A stretch of 32,319 bases of DNA from Chloroflexota bacterium (GCA_009837285.1 VXTU01000071.1:1-32319); one strand, 5' to 3'; positions 24,333 to 32,319 are shown, numbered from the stretch's first letter. Made by a program: numbers and translations. Notes: a model not told the origin generated them from the sequence alone.

Positions 24333-24623
24333 TCAGAGTTCACAGTGAACGGGATGCATCTGCCGGTCACCTCGGCGATAGTCGGGCCGGGTCTCGGCGA
24401 AAGTCGCTGAAGACACACTCAACAACTCCATCTTTGCGACGGTCCACATGCGCCAGCCGAGTTCACCACTCGAACTCTGGCCTGCCGTTTGAAACCCTCG
24501 AACGACCTCCTTGCCGGTCGACGACGTCCCGTGCGCGTGTGGCTCGATCTCACGCGGGAGCCCGTCGTAGGTGAACGTCAGATAGTGCCGCCCGCCAATC
24601 GCCGCACACATCTGCTGATCCAT
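24333..24623 (-). CDS. Small WYL-like domain protein (hypothetical)
   Basis: The 96-aa protein has a pattern resembling a stand-alone WYL-type ligand-binding module: YLTFTYDGLPREIEPHAHGT near the N-terminus, EVVRGFQTAGQSSSGE, then WRMWTVAKMELLSV and FAETRPDYRRGDRQMHPV. No DNA-binding domain is attached. ATG at 24623 has GGAGGGG upstream inside the end of the OLD-family gene, whose stop is 8 bp away, so the two are almost certainly co-transcribed. WYL domains often accompany phage-defence genes as regulators, and a role as partner or regulator of the nuclease is inferred. The WYL assignment rests on pattern only. Confidence 0.62.
   Translation of the reverse strand: MDQQMCAAIGGRHYLTFTYDGLPREIEPHAHGTSSTGKEVVRGFQTAGQSSSGELGWRMWTVAKMELLSVSSATFAETRPDYRRGDRQMHPVHCEL
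24338..24350. promoter_or_regulatory. Perfect palindrome GTTCAC-A-GTGAAC
   Basis: A 13-bp palindrome (6-bp arms, 1-bp centre) overlaps the last codons of the WYL-like gene and lies ~110 bp upstream of gcvT. It could be an operator for the gcv operon or a coincidence of coding sequence. It lacks a T tract, so it is not an intrinsic terminator. Confidence 0.25.
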
Positions 24624-24631
24624 CCGGACGC

Positions 24632-26413
24632 CTACCCCTCCTTGGCCGCACGATAGGCGGCCGATATCGCTTCCTGAACCTCCGCGGGGATTTCGTGTGT
24701 CTCCACTGCTAGGGCCACGGCCTCACCCATCAGTGGCTTTGTCACAGAGCTCTGGGAGCGGGACGAGAACAGGGGCACAAGCGCATCCCCCATCCCACTG
24801 TCGTTCGACCGTGCGGAGCCAAAGTCGCTGAGCATCCAATCGTTCTCGCCACCAGCGACCGGAAAGTGGTCGTGACCGACCCTGAGCCAGACTTCATCGG
24901 CGAAGGCGTCTTCGAACTCCTTTGTGCCGACAAAGAAGGCCTTCGAGCCTTCGGGTAGTTCCATGTCATGTAGCCACTCTCGTGTGATCCTACCTGGACT
25001 CCGGCGCGCGTCTTGATCAACCAACACCACGACCGACCTCCCAAGGTCTTGGATGAGAATCTCGACAAGCCTTCGGACGCTCCCAGATCCGCCCGTATTG
25101 ACGAGTGTGACACCAGCACTAGCCAAGCTCTCGCCAGTCACCTTCCGGAAAAGGATCGGAAGCGCGCGTTCTTCCGTTTCTCCTTCTACAACGAGAAAGC
25201 TCTTCTCACTCAAGAGCACTGAATTGCGCAATCCCAGCCCAGCGGCCAAGTCGTTCACGAACGTTGACTCGTCGTACTCGGTGTAATGAGAGGGCGCTTC
25301 AACGGTCGCCCGGAGGCCTTCGAGGCGGAAATGCCGCAAAGCTTGAAGCGCTACCTTATCGATAAGGTTAACGGAGTGCGTAGCGACGACCACTTGCACA
25401 TGCTCGAGCTGCGCCTGGTCGCGCATGATCTCAAACAGTTCACGCTGCGCCTGATAGTCGAGGTGCGTATCTGGCTCGTCGTATGCCAAGACCGAGCCGA
25501 TCGCGCTCGAGCCCACGTCCTGCAAAGTCTCGAGATTCGCGGCGTATATCCCCAGACCTACACGCTGAGCAAGCCCTGAGCCAGCTTCACCGAGTTCGAT
25601 CGATCCGCCGCCGGCTTGCTTCAGGCGGATCTCGACCTGCGGACTGGTGCGGGAGAAATCAAACGATGCAGAGATATCGACTCCGTCGACTCCCGGGCAG
25701 TAGCGCATGACCATCGTCTTCAACAGATCCAAGACAGGATCGACGTCTCGCCGGAGATCCTCAGCAATCTCGGCCAAGCGCCCGGAATAGTCTTCGCCTG
25801 ACAGTAGTTCTTGGGACGTCTGCGCGATCAATCGCTGAACCTGATTTCGCTGACTACCTGCGTCGCCGGAATCGAAGAGAGTGAGGCGTGGGAGCCGGCC
25901 TGCTGTCTCTTGCGGGAGGATTACCCACTGGTCTTCAAGATCTTCGGTTGGACGATGAGCAACCCAGTCGTTCGCCGCATCAACGAATGGCTGCCTGCTG
26001 GTGCCCCCCGGGGACTCAATCCCCGCATCTGCGAAAGCCTTGCGGAGCTGGGGAAGAGTCATGGTATCCGGCTCGCCACCAAGACTGGGATGTACGCGGC
26101 GTAGGACCTCGCGCTGGATGCGCGACCCAGCGTCAGTCGCCCGAACCGTGAGCGATTCAGTGCCATCAACTGACTCAAACAGTGCTGTCACCCTAATGGG
26201 CTGGTCGCTCGAAGTTCGAGCTTGCGGGCTGACCGGGGTGCTCCCGAGGATCATCGATATGGCATTGATGAAGGATGTCTTTCCGCCACCATTCTGGCCC
26301 ACAAGCACAGTTAGCTCAGGTTCCAACGGCGTCGGTGGGACATCCTGAAGTACGCGTAGATTACTCGCCGCTAGGGATCGAAGCTCAAGGCGGTGGCCAA
26401 GGTCGTCAGTCAA
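24632..26413 (-). CDS. OLD-family AAA ATPase with C-terminal TOPRIM nuclease domain
   Basis: The 593-aa protein combines an ABC/SMC-like ATPase with a TOPRIM nuclease, as in the P2 Old (overcoming lysogenization defect) family. Walker A is GQNGGGKTS (39-47), signature LGEAGSGLAQR (274-284), Walker B VLAYDEPDTHLD (D312, E313) and switch His in VVATHSVNLI. The TOPRIM domain starts at ~406 with FLVVEGETEERALPILF (E410) and has the acidic pair in VVLVDQDA (D466, D468). All key residues are present, so it should be an active ATP-regulated nuclease. The only usable start is TTG at 26413, because a stop codon lies shortly upstream. It is followed by a WYL-like gene and no UvrD-like helicase, so it is class 1 or single-effector rather than Gabija. 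Its base composition looks less GC-rich than that of both neighbours, suggesting horizontal gain. Confidence 0.9.
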   Translation of the reverse strand: MTDDLGHRLELRSLAASNLRVLQDVPPTPLEPELTVLVGQNGGGKTSFINAISMILGSTPVSPQARTSSDQPIRVTALFESVDGTESLTVRATDAGSRIQREVLRRVHPSLGGEPDTMTLPQLRKAFADAGIESPGGTSRQPFVDAANDWVAHRPTEDLEDQWVILPQETAGRLPRLTLFDSGDAGSQRNQVQRLIAQTSQELLSGEDYSGRLAEIAEDLRRDVDPVLDLLKTMVMRYCPGVDGVDISASFDFSRTSPQVEIRLKQAGGGSIELGEAGSGLAQRVGLGIYAANLETLQDVGSSAIGSVLAYDEPDTHLDYQAQRELFEIMRDQAQLEHVQVVVATHSVNLIDKVALQALRHFRLEGLRATVEAPSHYTEYDESTFVNDLAAGLGLRNSVLLSEKSFLVVEGETEERALPILFRKVTGESLASAGVTLVNTGGSGSVRRLVEILIQDLGRSVVVLVDQDARRSPGRITREWLHDMELPEGSKAFFVGTKEFEDAFADEVWLRVGHDHFPVAGGENDWMLSDFGSARSNDSGMGDALVPLFSSRSQSSVTKPLMGEAVALAVETHEIPAEVQEAISAAYRAAKEG

Positions 26414-26547
26414 TTCGGCATCGTTCTCAAGGGGAGTGTCTCAAGGGGCGAGGACGAGATTATTCTCTCCGATCCCGAATGTAATGTCTAGTCGTTGCGA
26501 ACGAGTGTGCGCAGACAATTGTCGCCCACTAGAAGCGAGAGGCTCTG
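26414..26547. other. Intergenic region upstream of the OLD-family gene
   Basis: This 134-bp gap is less GC-rich than the flanking ligD gene (for example TTATTCTCTCCGATCC and AATGTAATGTC). It should hold the minus-strand promoter of the nuclease cassette. A direct repeat is annotated separately. No clear -35/-10 pair or terminator for ligD is found. Confidence 0.3.
26425..26448. repeat. Direct repeat of TCTCAAGGGG upstream of the OLD-family gene
   Basis: Two exact 10-bp copies lie at 26425-26434 and 26439-26448, 14 bp start to start, and end 12 bp before the TTG start of the nuclease gene. On the minus strand each reads CCCCTTGAGA, containing TTGAGA. The tandem spacing suits an activator or repressor site, or a doubled -35 element. 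Confidence 0.35.
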
Positions 26548-29349
26548 CTACTGCGCCTCGATCAGCGCGCGCAGGTCGTGCTTGTGGGCGAGGATGTCGG
26601 CCCACGGATCCCCCACCTCGGCGAGACGGGTGAGGGCGGTGTGGACCGTGAAGTCCGAGGGGTACACATCGTCGAGCTCGTCCCAGCGCAGCGTCATCGA
26701 GACGGGCGCACCGGGCTTCGGGCGCGGTGAGAACGCCGTCGCGAGGTTCTTGATGCGCGCGTTCTGGTTCACGTCGACGAAGATCTTGCCCGCGCGCTGC
26801 TGCGTCGCCCACTCCAGCGTGATCTCGGCGGGGTGGGCGCGCTGCAGGAACTCGGCGAACGTGTTGGCCACCGCCCGCACCTGCGGGTAGTCGAAGTGCC
26901 GCAGCACCGGCACGTAGATGTGCAACCCGGTCGCGCCCGAGGTCTTCACGAACGACGACAGCGACGCGGCGTCCAGCAGTTCCTTGAGCCAGCGAGCTAC
27001 CTCGACGGTCTGCGCGAACGCGCGGCGGTTGAGCTGCGGCTCCTCCCCGCTCGCCTCGTCGCCGGCGTAGATGTAGGGGTCGAGGTCGAACAGCACGAAG
27101 TCTGGGTGGCCGAGCGCCGAGCGTTCGATCTGCTCCTTCGAGCCTGAGAACACCATCGGCAGGTGGTGACCGTCCGGCTCGGCGCTCACGCGTGCGAGCG
27201 AGACGTGCAGCTCGAGGTCGGCGAGCTGGCCGAGCCAGAGCAGCGTCGGGAGGTTGTTGCACAGCAGCGCCGTCTCGTCGCCGCGTGAGGAATCCACGTA
27301 CACCTCGGCCGTCTCGACGAAGGCCGGCGGGCGGTCGTAGTGCTTCTGGTAGAACGAGTTGCCGTCGATGCCGTCGGGGTACCGCGTGAGTGTGACGGGC
27401 CGGTCACGCATGTGCGGCAGGAGCCACGGCGACACCCGCGCGAGATAACGCAGCAGGTCGCGCTTGGTCACAACCGGGGAACCTTCATGCTCAGGCCACA
27501 TCACCTTGTCGAGGTTCGTGACGCGCAACTTGTGTCCGCCGACCACAAGGGGCATCTCCGCCTCATCGCCGTCGAGTTGCTCAACGACCTCGGCGATGAC
27601 GTCCCCGCCCGTTGGCGCGGTCGCTGTCCGCGCGGAGGCGGGCGGCGCGACAGACGCCACGCGGCGCACCTCGGACGGGGGCTTGTCAGGGCGCAGTCGC
27701 AGGAACGAGGGCGCGCGCAGGATGCCCTCGCGCGTTTCCTGCGCGTAGGCCACCTCGGCGACCAGCTCGGGGCGCACGAACATCACGCGGTCGATGTCGG
27801 GAGGCTCATCGGCGAAGGGGTTGGCGTCCGTCTCGATCGCATCGAGGCGCGTTCGCAGGTCCTGCAGCATGGCGTCATCGAAGCCGGTGCCGACGCGTCC
27901 GACGTAGCGCAGTGCGTCGTCTCCACTGTCGCGCGTGCCGAGCAGCAATGCACCGAAGGTGCCGGCCCGGGCGCCTTCGCCGCTGTGGTGGCCGCCGATG
28001 ATGAAGTCGTCCGTCTGCCGCGCCTTCACCTTGAGCCAGCGCTGCGAGCGGCGGCCCTCCTCGTACGTGCTGTCCCGGCGCTTCGCCACGACGCCTTCCA
28101 GGCCCAGCGCTTTCGCCGCCTCGAACGCCGCGATGCCGTCGGCGACGAACGTCTCGACGGGCTGCACGAGCGGGCCCGGCAGCAGCACGCGCGCGAGCAC
28201 CTCGGCGCGGTGTTCGAGAGCCACGCGCCGCAGGTCGTGGCCGTCGAGGTGGAGCAGGTCGAAGGCGAAGAACAGCACCGGCTGATCGGCGTCCGCGACC
28301 GCGATCTCCTCGGCGTTCTGCAGACCCATGCGCTGCTGCAGCTGCTCGAACGAGGGCGCGCCGCGGTCGTCGAGCGCCACGATCTCGCCGTCGAGCACGG
28401 CCGTCGCGACGGGCTGCTCGGCGAGGGCGCGCACGAGCGCCGGGTACTGCGCCGTGATGTCGCGCCCGCTGCGCGCGCGCAGCGTGACCCTGCGGGATAT
28501 CCCCGCGTCCAGTGAAGCGTCGTCCTCGATGGTTACGAGCGCGCGGATGCCGTCGAGCTTAGGCTCGAACAACCACCCGGGGTCGTCGAATGGCTCCTCG
28601 GTGAGCGCCGCCTGCATCGGCTTGAGGCCGCGCTGCACCTCGCCGGCCTCGACGCCGGGCAAGTCGGCGAGGTGTGGAGGCGTGCCGGTCCGCGCCGGGT
28701 CGGGCAGCCGCCCGGCTTGCAGGTCGGCGATGCTGAGCCCGGAGATGACCGAGGCGTCCTGGTCGGTCAACTCGCGCTCCGTGTCGGCGGCGACATCCCG
28801 GTGCTTGATGAGCAGCCAGCTGTCCTCCGACGCCTGCGTCTTCACGAACGTCCACGAACCCTTGAGCTTGTGGCCGCGGAAGGTGATCGAGAGCTTGCCG
28901 GCCTCGATGCCGGCGCGGACGCGTGCCTCCGCCTCCTCGCGATCCCCGAACGACAGGCGCCCGTCTTCGTCGGGCGAGTAGGTCCCGTTGTCCCAGACGA
29001 TGACCTCACCCGCGCCGTACTGGCCCTTCGGGATGACCCCCTCGAAAGACGCATAGTCGAGCGGGTGGTCCTCGGTCTGGATCGCCAGCCGCCGCTCGCG
29101 CGGGTTCGCCGAGGGGCCCCTCGGCACCGGCCACGAGGGCATCACGCCGCCCACCTCGAGCCGCACGTCGTAGTGCATGCGCGTCGCGCGGTGCTGCTGC
29201 ACGACGAACGTGAGCGGCCCGGTGCCCGTCGCGGGCTCGTGCGGCGGCGGCTCCGGGGTCTGCGCGAAGTCTCGCTTCGCGTCGTAGTCCGCGAGGTTGG
29301 CGGAGGCGTCCGGCGCTGCCGGGTTGGAAGGGGGTTCGGAAGCAGACAT
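26548..29349 (-). CDS. ligD: Multifunctional ATP-dependent DNA ligase LigD (phosphoesterase-ligase-polymerase)
   Basis: The 933-aa effector of bacterial non-homologous end joining has its domains in PE-LIG-POL order. The 3'-phosphoesterase is at ~45-190 (MHYDVRLEVGG, then DHPLDYASFEGVIPKGQYG). The ATP-dependent ligase is at ~240-560, with adenylation lysine K264 in FEPKLDGIRA and motif EGVVAKRRDS. The primase-polymerase is at ~600-930 (NLDKVMWPE, catalytic D755 and D757 in FVLFDLDPY, SGATGLHIYVPV). The order matches the Pseudomonas-type protein rather than the mycobacterial POL-PE-LIG. ATG at 29349 is 35 bp downstream of ku and has no evident ribosome site. All three active sites appear intact. 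Confidence 0.96.
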   Translation of the reverse strand: MSASEPPSNPAAPDASANLADYDAKRDFAQTPEPPPHEPATGTGPLTFVVQQHRATRMHYDVRLEVGGVMPSWPVPRGPSANPRERRLAIQTEDHPLDYASFEGVIPKGQYGAGEVIVWDNGTYSPDEDGRLSFGDREEAEARVRAGIEAGKLSITFRGHKLKGSWTFVKTQASEDSWLLIKHRDVAADTERELTDQDASVISGLSIADLQAGRLPDPARTGTPPHLADLPGVEAGEVQRGLKPMQAALTEEPFDDPGWLFEPKLDGIRALVTIEDDASLDAGISRRVTLRARSGRDITAQYPALVRALAEQPVATAVLDGEIVALDDRGAPSFEQLQQRMGLQNAEEIAVADADQPVLFFAFDLLHLDGHDLRRVALEHRAEVLARVLLPGPLVQPVETFVADGIAAFEAAKALGLEGVVAKRRDSTYEEGRRSQRWLKVKARQTDDFIIGGHHSGEGARAGTFGALLLGTRDSGDDALRYVGRVGTGFDDAMLQDLRTRLDAIETDANPFADEPPDIDRVMFVRPELVAEVAYAQETREGILRAPSFLRLRPDKPPSEVRRVASVAPPASARTATAPTGGDVIAEVVEQLDGDEAEMPLVVGGHKLRVTNLDKVMWPEHEGSPVVTKRDLLRYLARVSPWLLPHMRDRPVTLTRYPDGIDGNSFYQKHYDRPPAFVETAEVYVDSSRGDETALLCNNLPTLLWLGQLADLELHVSLARVSAEPDGHHLPMVFSGSKEQIERSALGHPDFVLFDLDPYIYAGDEASGEEPQLNRRAFAQTVEVARWLKELLDAASLSSFVKTSGATGLHIYVPVLRHFDYPQVRAVANTFAEFLQRAHPAEITLEWATQQRAGKIFVDVNQNARIKNLATAFSPRPKPGAPVSMTLRWDELDDVYPSDFTVHTALTRLAEVGDPWADILAHKHDLRALIEAQ

Positions 29350-29384
29350 CGGAACGCGCGACGGCGAGTGCGGCCGGGCGGGGG

Positions 29385-30248
29385 CTAGCTGGCCCGCGCC
29401 TCGGCGGCGGCAGGCTCGGCGTCGGCAGCGCCGTCGGGCTCATCGTCGCGGTCGCGGCCGGCCGCCTCGACGCTGGCGCGGAGCGCGGCCATGAGGTCGA
29501 CGATCTTGGCCGTCTCGGGCTCGGCCGCCTCGGCGAGCTCGACACCCTCGAGCTTGGCGTTGATCACCGCCATGAGTGCCTCGCGGTACTCGTCGTGGTA
29601 CTCCTCGGGCTCGAACGGCTTCTCCAGCATGCCGATGAGCGTGAACGCCATCTGCAGCTCTTCGTCGGAGACCTCCTCGAGGTCGATGGGGTCGAGCTGG
29701 GCAGTGCGGATCTCGTCGGGGTAGTACAGCGTTTCGAGGAGGATGCGGCCGCCGCCGTGCGCGGCGCCCTCCTCGTCGGGCGCGGGCGCACGCAGCGCGC
29801 AGAGCCGCTCCTTGTTGCGGATGGCGACCTGCGCGACGGCCACGAGGCCCTTCGCCTCCAGTGCCCGCACGAGCAGCGCGAAGGGCTTCTCACCCGACTC
29901 GTCGGGTTCGAGGTAGTACGCCTTCTCGTGGTAGACGGGGTCGATCTCCTCGAGCTGCACGAATGCCTTGATGCCGATCGTGCGCTTGCTCGGCAGCGGG
30001 AGCTTGTCGAAGTCCTCATTCTCGAGGACGACGTAGCGGTCCTTGGCGTACTCGTAGCCGCGCACGATCTGGTCGTAGGGCACCTCGCGGTCGGCCTCCA
30101 TGTTCCAGCGCAGCTGGCGGACGCGTGAGTGGTCCTCGCGGTCGAGCTGGCGGAAGGAGACGTCCTTGCTCTCGGTGGCGGTGAAGAGACGCACGGGGAT
30201 GGAGACCATCCCGAAGCTGATTGCCCCGCGCCAGATCGGCCTCGGCAT
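29385..30248 (-). CDS. ku: Non-homologous end-joining protein Ku
   Basis: The 287-aa bacterial Ku homodimer threads onto double-strand break ends and recruits LigD. The N-terminus MPRPIWRGAISFGMVSIPVRL is diagnostic, followed by the core strands (YEYAKDRYVVLENEDFDKL, then TIGIKAFVQLEEIDPVYHEKAYYL) and KPFEPEEYHDEYREAL. The C-terminal ~45 residues are an Ala/Glu/Asp-rich tail. ATG at 30248 has a strong GAGGAGG site. It is the first gene of the ku-ligD pair. Confidence 0.96.
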   Translation of the reverse strand: MPRPIWRGAISFGMVSIPVRLFTATESKDVSFRQLDREDHSRVRQLRWNMEADREVPYDQIVRGYEYAKDRYVVLENEDFDKLPLPSKRTIGIKAFVQLEEIDPVYHEKAYYLEPDESGEKPFALLVRALEAKGLVAVAQVAIRNKERLCALRAPAPDEEGAAHGGGRILLETLYYPDEIRTAQLDPIDLEEVSDEELQMAFTLIGMLEKPFEPEEYHDEYREALMAVINAKLEGVELAEAAEPETAKIVDLMAALRASVEAAGRDRDDEPDGAADAEPAAAEARAS

Positions 30249-30310
30249 CGCTCGCCTCCTCGCCAGCGCGACCGTCGGGGCACCGTCGTGCCACGGGAGT
30301 CGCGCCGATC

Positions 30311-30316
30311 AGTTTA
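30311..30316 (-). promoter_or_regulatory. Candidate -10 box (TAAACT) for ku-ligD
   Basis: On the minus strand TAAACT lies about 62 bp before the ku ATG in an otherwise GC-rich 127-bp gap. A GCGACC hexamer sits 17 bp upstream as a poor -35. It is the only AT-rich hexamer of promoter type in this gap. Confidence 0.3.
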
Positions 30317-30360
30317 CCGGTTCTGGCGTGGGCGGTCGCCGCCGCTCCTTCAAGTCCCGC

Positions 30361-30376
30361 GCAGTCGCGCGACTGC
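30361..30376. terminator. 16-bp perfect palindrome at the end of the helicase gene
   Basis: GCAGTCGC/GCGACTGC is a perfect 16-bp palindrome touching the TAG stop (30376-30378) of the minus-strand helicase gene. A transcript would fold into a GC-rich stem without a normal loop, and no U tract follows. It may act as a weak terminator or as a protein-binding site between the helicase and ku. Confidence 0.35.
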
Positions 30377-32319
30377 TAGGTGTCACCGAGGGGCGGAGGC
30401 GGCCTCCGCGTCTCGAGTCGGCCCTCGGCGGCCGGAGAGCGCGTCAGCGGCTCGGCGAGCGCGCCGTCCTCCAGCTCGAAGCTGCGCTCGCGCACCGCCG
30501 GGATGCGCGGGCCGGGCAGGATCGTGCCCGTGAGGTTGAGCGGATCCGAGGCGGCGATGCGCACCCGCTCGCCGGTGCGCGGCGACTTGCGGATGCGCCG
30601 CAGCGCCTCGAGGGCCTCGGGCAGCGCGAACTGCTCCCCGACGAACCCGGAGACGAAGCGCCCGCCGCGCACGGTGCCGCGGGCCTCGAAGCCACGCAGC
30701 GCGCGCAGCACCTCGCGCCACGGCACGCGGAAGCTCTCGGCGGCCACCACGTCGCGGAAGACGACGCCGTAGCGCTTCAGGAGCACCTCGGCGACCCGCT
30801 CGGCGAGGGTCTCGACCTCGGCGGGGTCGACCTCGGGCGTCTGCACGAGCGCCCAGCGACCCGCGGGGCCGCCGCCGCGCAGCCCGCCACGCGGGCGTCG
30901 CCGCCCGTTGCGGCGGCGGGTCAGCTGGCGGAGCCCCTGGAAGCCGTCGGAAGCCACGAGGCCGGCCGCGATCAGCTCGCGCAGCCCGCCCTCGATGTCG
31001 CTCTGGAGCCGCCGCGTCGCGGCGACCAGCTCATCGAAGAACAGCGCGCCGCGCGCCCGGAGCTCGGCGAGGATCTCGGCCGCCGCACCGGCTGGCGGCC
31101 CCACCTCGTCGACGCCGTCGAATCGCGACGCGGCGAGGAGCTGCGGGAGCTCGGGCCGCAGTGCGAGCGTCATCGGCGTCACGCGCGTGGCGCGCAAGGC
31201 CTTCGCGGCGGCGTTGCCGTTGCCGTTCCCATTGCCGTTCGTGCCGCTCGGCCGGGGCGGCGCGAGGCGCGCCCAGGCGACCTCGCCGGCCAGGCACAGC
31301 TCGTCGAGCCACGCGGGGCCATAGTCCGCGACGCGTGCTGCCAGCAGCTCGTGCTCCCAGCTCGACGAGGGCGCCTCGAAGCCCTGGAGTTGCGCGACGG
31401 CCTCGCGCACGCCGCCGCGGCCTTCGAGCTGCGAGCCGGGCGCCACGTGCTGCCAGCGCAGCAGGAAGCGCATGAAGTCCTGCGCCGTCACCGGGTCGAT
31501 CTCGCGTCGCAGTCGGTCGAGCGTCAGGCGGTGGATGCGCGCGAGCAGGCGACGGTCGCAGAACTCGTCCTCGTCGACCGCTGCCTCCGAGGTGGGCCGG
31601 CCGGGCGTGAAGCGACCGCGCAGGATGAAGCCGCTCGACTCGAGCTGCCGGAAGCCACGGTCGACGTCGACGGACCGCAGCGCGAGCAGCGCCCCGAGCG
31701 CTGAGGGCGTCATGGGGCCGCGCACCTCGCTGTGGCCGCGTAGCAGCAGCCGCCGCGCCTCGTCGCGGTCCTCACACGGCAGCGCCGCCCCCTCGGGCAA
31801 GTCGAGGGCAGGGTCGATGGTCGCGTCGGGGTACAGGAGCTCGACGGCCGGGAGGTGCTCGGCGGCGAACCAGAGCCGTTGGCCGTCGCGCTCGCCGCCG
31901 ACCTGCGTCAGTCGCGCGGCGCGTCCGGCGCCGGCCAGCTCCGCGAGCCACTCGTGCCAGCCCGCCGCCTCCTGCTCATCGATGGCCACGAGGCCGAGCA
32001 GCGCGTCGTGAACCTCCTCGGCGTCACGGGGGGCGGGCCACGCCTGCTCGCGGACCCCGTCGATGGCCTCGGCGTCGAGCTCGCCGAGGTCGCGCGCCTC
32101 ATCGGGCAGCGAGCGGCGCAGCGAGACCGCGCGCGTGCGGCGCTCCTCCAGCGGCGCGTCGTCGAGGTACGTGTAGGGCTTGCCGTTGACGATCTCGTGC
32201 GCCATCGGCGAGGGCTCGGTGGTGTCGCGGGAGTGGAAGCGGATGTCGCCCGCCTCGACGCGTCCGAGGACGTCCAGCAGGCTGTCGACGTCCATCGCCT
32301 CGTGCAGGCAGTCGTCCAT
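30376..32319 (-). CDS. Lhr-type DEAD/DEAH helicase, C-terminal part (5' end beyond window)
   Basis: The visible 647 residues correspond to the region after the RecA-like helicase core of large Lhr-family helicases. The first stretch (MDVDSLLDVLGRVEAGDIRF, then TTEPSPMAHEIVNGKPYTY and LDDAPLEERRTRAV) is the conserved bridge or DEAD/H-associated region. Winged-helix and Lhr-C beta-sheet domains follow, ending in PPPPLGDT. The Met at the very edge is internal, because the helicase motifs must lie upstream off the window. An asparagine-glycine repeat (NGNGNGNGN), encoded near 31210-31243, sits in a linker. Lhr proteins are 3'-5' nucleic-acid translocases linked to DNA repair, consistent with ku-ligD next door. 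Confidence 0.85.
   Translation of the reverse strand: MDDCLHEAMDVDSLLDVLGRVEAGDIRFHSRDTTEPSPMAHEIVNGKPYTYLDDAPLEERRTRAVSLRRSLPDEARDLGELDAEAIDGVREQAWPAPRDAEEVHDALLGLVAIDEQEAAGWHEWLAELAGAGRAARLTQVGGERDGQRLWFAAEHLPAVELLYPDATIDPALDLPEGAALPCEDRDEARRLLLRGHSEVRGPMTPSALGALLALRSVDVDRGFRQLESSGFILRGRFTPGRPTSEAAVDEDEFCDRRLLARIHRLTLDRLRREIDPVTAQDFMRFLLRWQHVAPGSQLEGRGGVREAVAQLQGFEAPSSSWEHELLAARVADYGPAWLDELCLAGEVAWARLAPPRPSGTNGNGNGNGNAAAKALRATRVTPMTLALRPELPQLLAASRFDGVDEVGPPAGAAAEILAELRARGALFFDELVAATRRLQSDIEGGLRELIAAGLVASDGFQGLRQLTRRRNGRRRPRGGLRGGGPAGRWALVQTPEVDPAEVETLAERVAEVLLKRYGVVFRDVVAAESFRVPWREVLRALRGFEARGTVRGGRFVSGFVGEQFALPEALEALRRIRKSPRTGERVRIAASDPLNLTGTILPGPRIPAVRERSFELEDGALAEPLTRSPAAEGRLETRRPPPPLGDT

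Noticed and set aside
24632-26413. Gabija (GajA/GajB) defence system
   Set aside because: The OLD-family gene lacks an adjacent UvrD-like helicase. The partner is a 96-aa WYL-like protein.
1-32319. CRISPR arrays, tRNA or rRNA genes, transposases or phage integrases
   Set aside because: No repeat-spacer pattern, RNA-gene-like intergenic sequence or transposase/integrase motif was seen on either strand.

Overview
This is a GC-rich bacterial chromosomal window with dense coding, short intergenic gaps, many GTG and a few TTG starts, and frequent 4-bp stop/start overlaps. No phylogenetic marker is present. A split glycine decarboxylase (gcvPA/gcvPB), a Ku/LigD repair pair, an LLM-class flavin/F420 oxidoreductase and very large (~1120 aa) FtsX-type permeases would fit Chloroflexota (Dehalococcoidia-like), with a deep actinobacterial lineage as an alternative. 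That placement is inference only.

Layout. Positions 1-112 are poly-C low-complexity sequence. Positions 113-7039 (minus strand) form one tight run: a betaine/proline-type ABC transporter (ATPase, permease, lipoprotein), a SAM hydroxide adenosyltransferase, FdhD and a molybdopterin oxidoreductase of the formate-dehydrogenase/YdeP type. A divergent isocitrate lyase/PEP mutase-family gene follows (7233-8114, plus). Next come a small coiled-coil membrane protein and a block (8640-18329) built around two divergent paralogous FtsX-like permeases. The minus-strand permease is followed by two small anchored proteins and a 70-aa unknown. The plus-strand permease is followed by two ABC ATPases, the first of which carries an apparent AbrB/SpoVT-like C-terminal domain. 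Two tiny membrane-protein genes follow (18438-18793).

Positions 18810-24230 (minus) hold the complete gcvT-gcvH-gcvPA-gcvPB operon plus an LLM-class oxidoreductase. Positions 24333-26413 hold an OLD-family ATPase/TOPRIM nuclease with a small WYL-like partner. Their base composition looks less GC-rich than that of their neighbours, and together they look like an acquired defence cassette. Positions 26548-30248 are the Ku-LigD end-joining pair. The window ends inside an Lhr-type helicase whose 5' part lies beyond the edge.

How the genes may work together. Betaine uptake, glycine cleavage and a formate-dehydrogenase-like enzyme with its sulfurtransferase suggest a methylamine/one-carbon theme, although no betaine demethylase is visible. 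The permease/ATPase block looks like one envelope transport system transcribed in two directions. Four transcription-unit starts (8852, 13153, 13247, 24230) have a TANNNT box 6-7 nt before the start codon and no Shine-Dalgarno sequence, which is the signature of leaderless mRNAs. Several other genes have good GGAGG-type ribosome sites, so both modes appear to be used.
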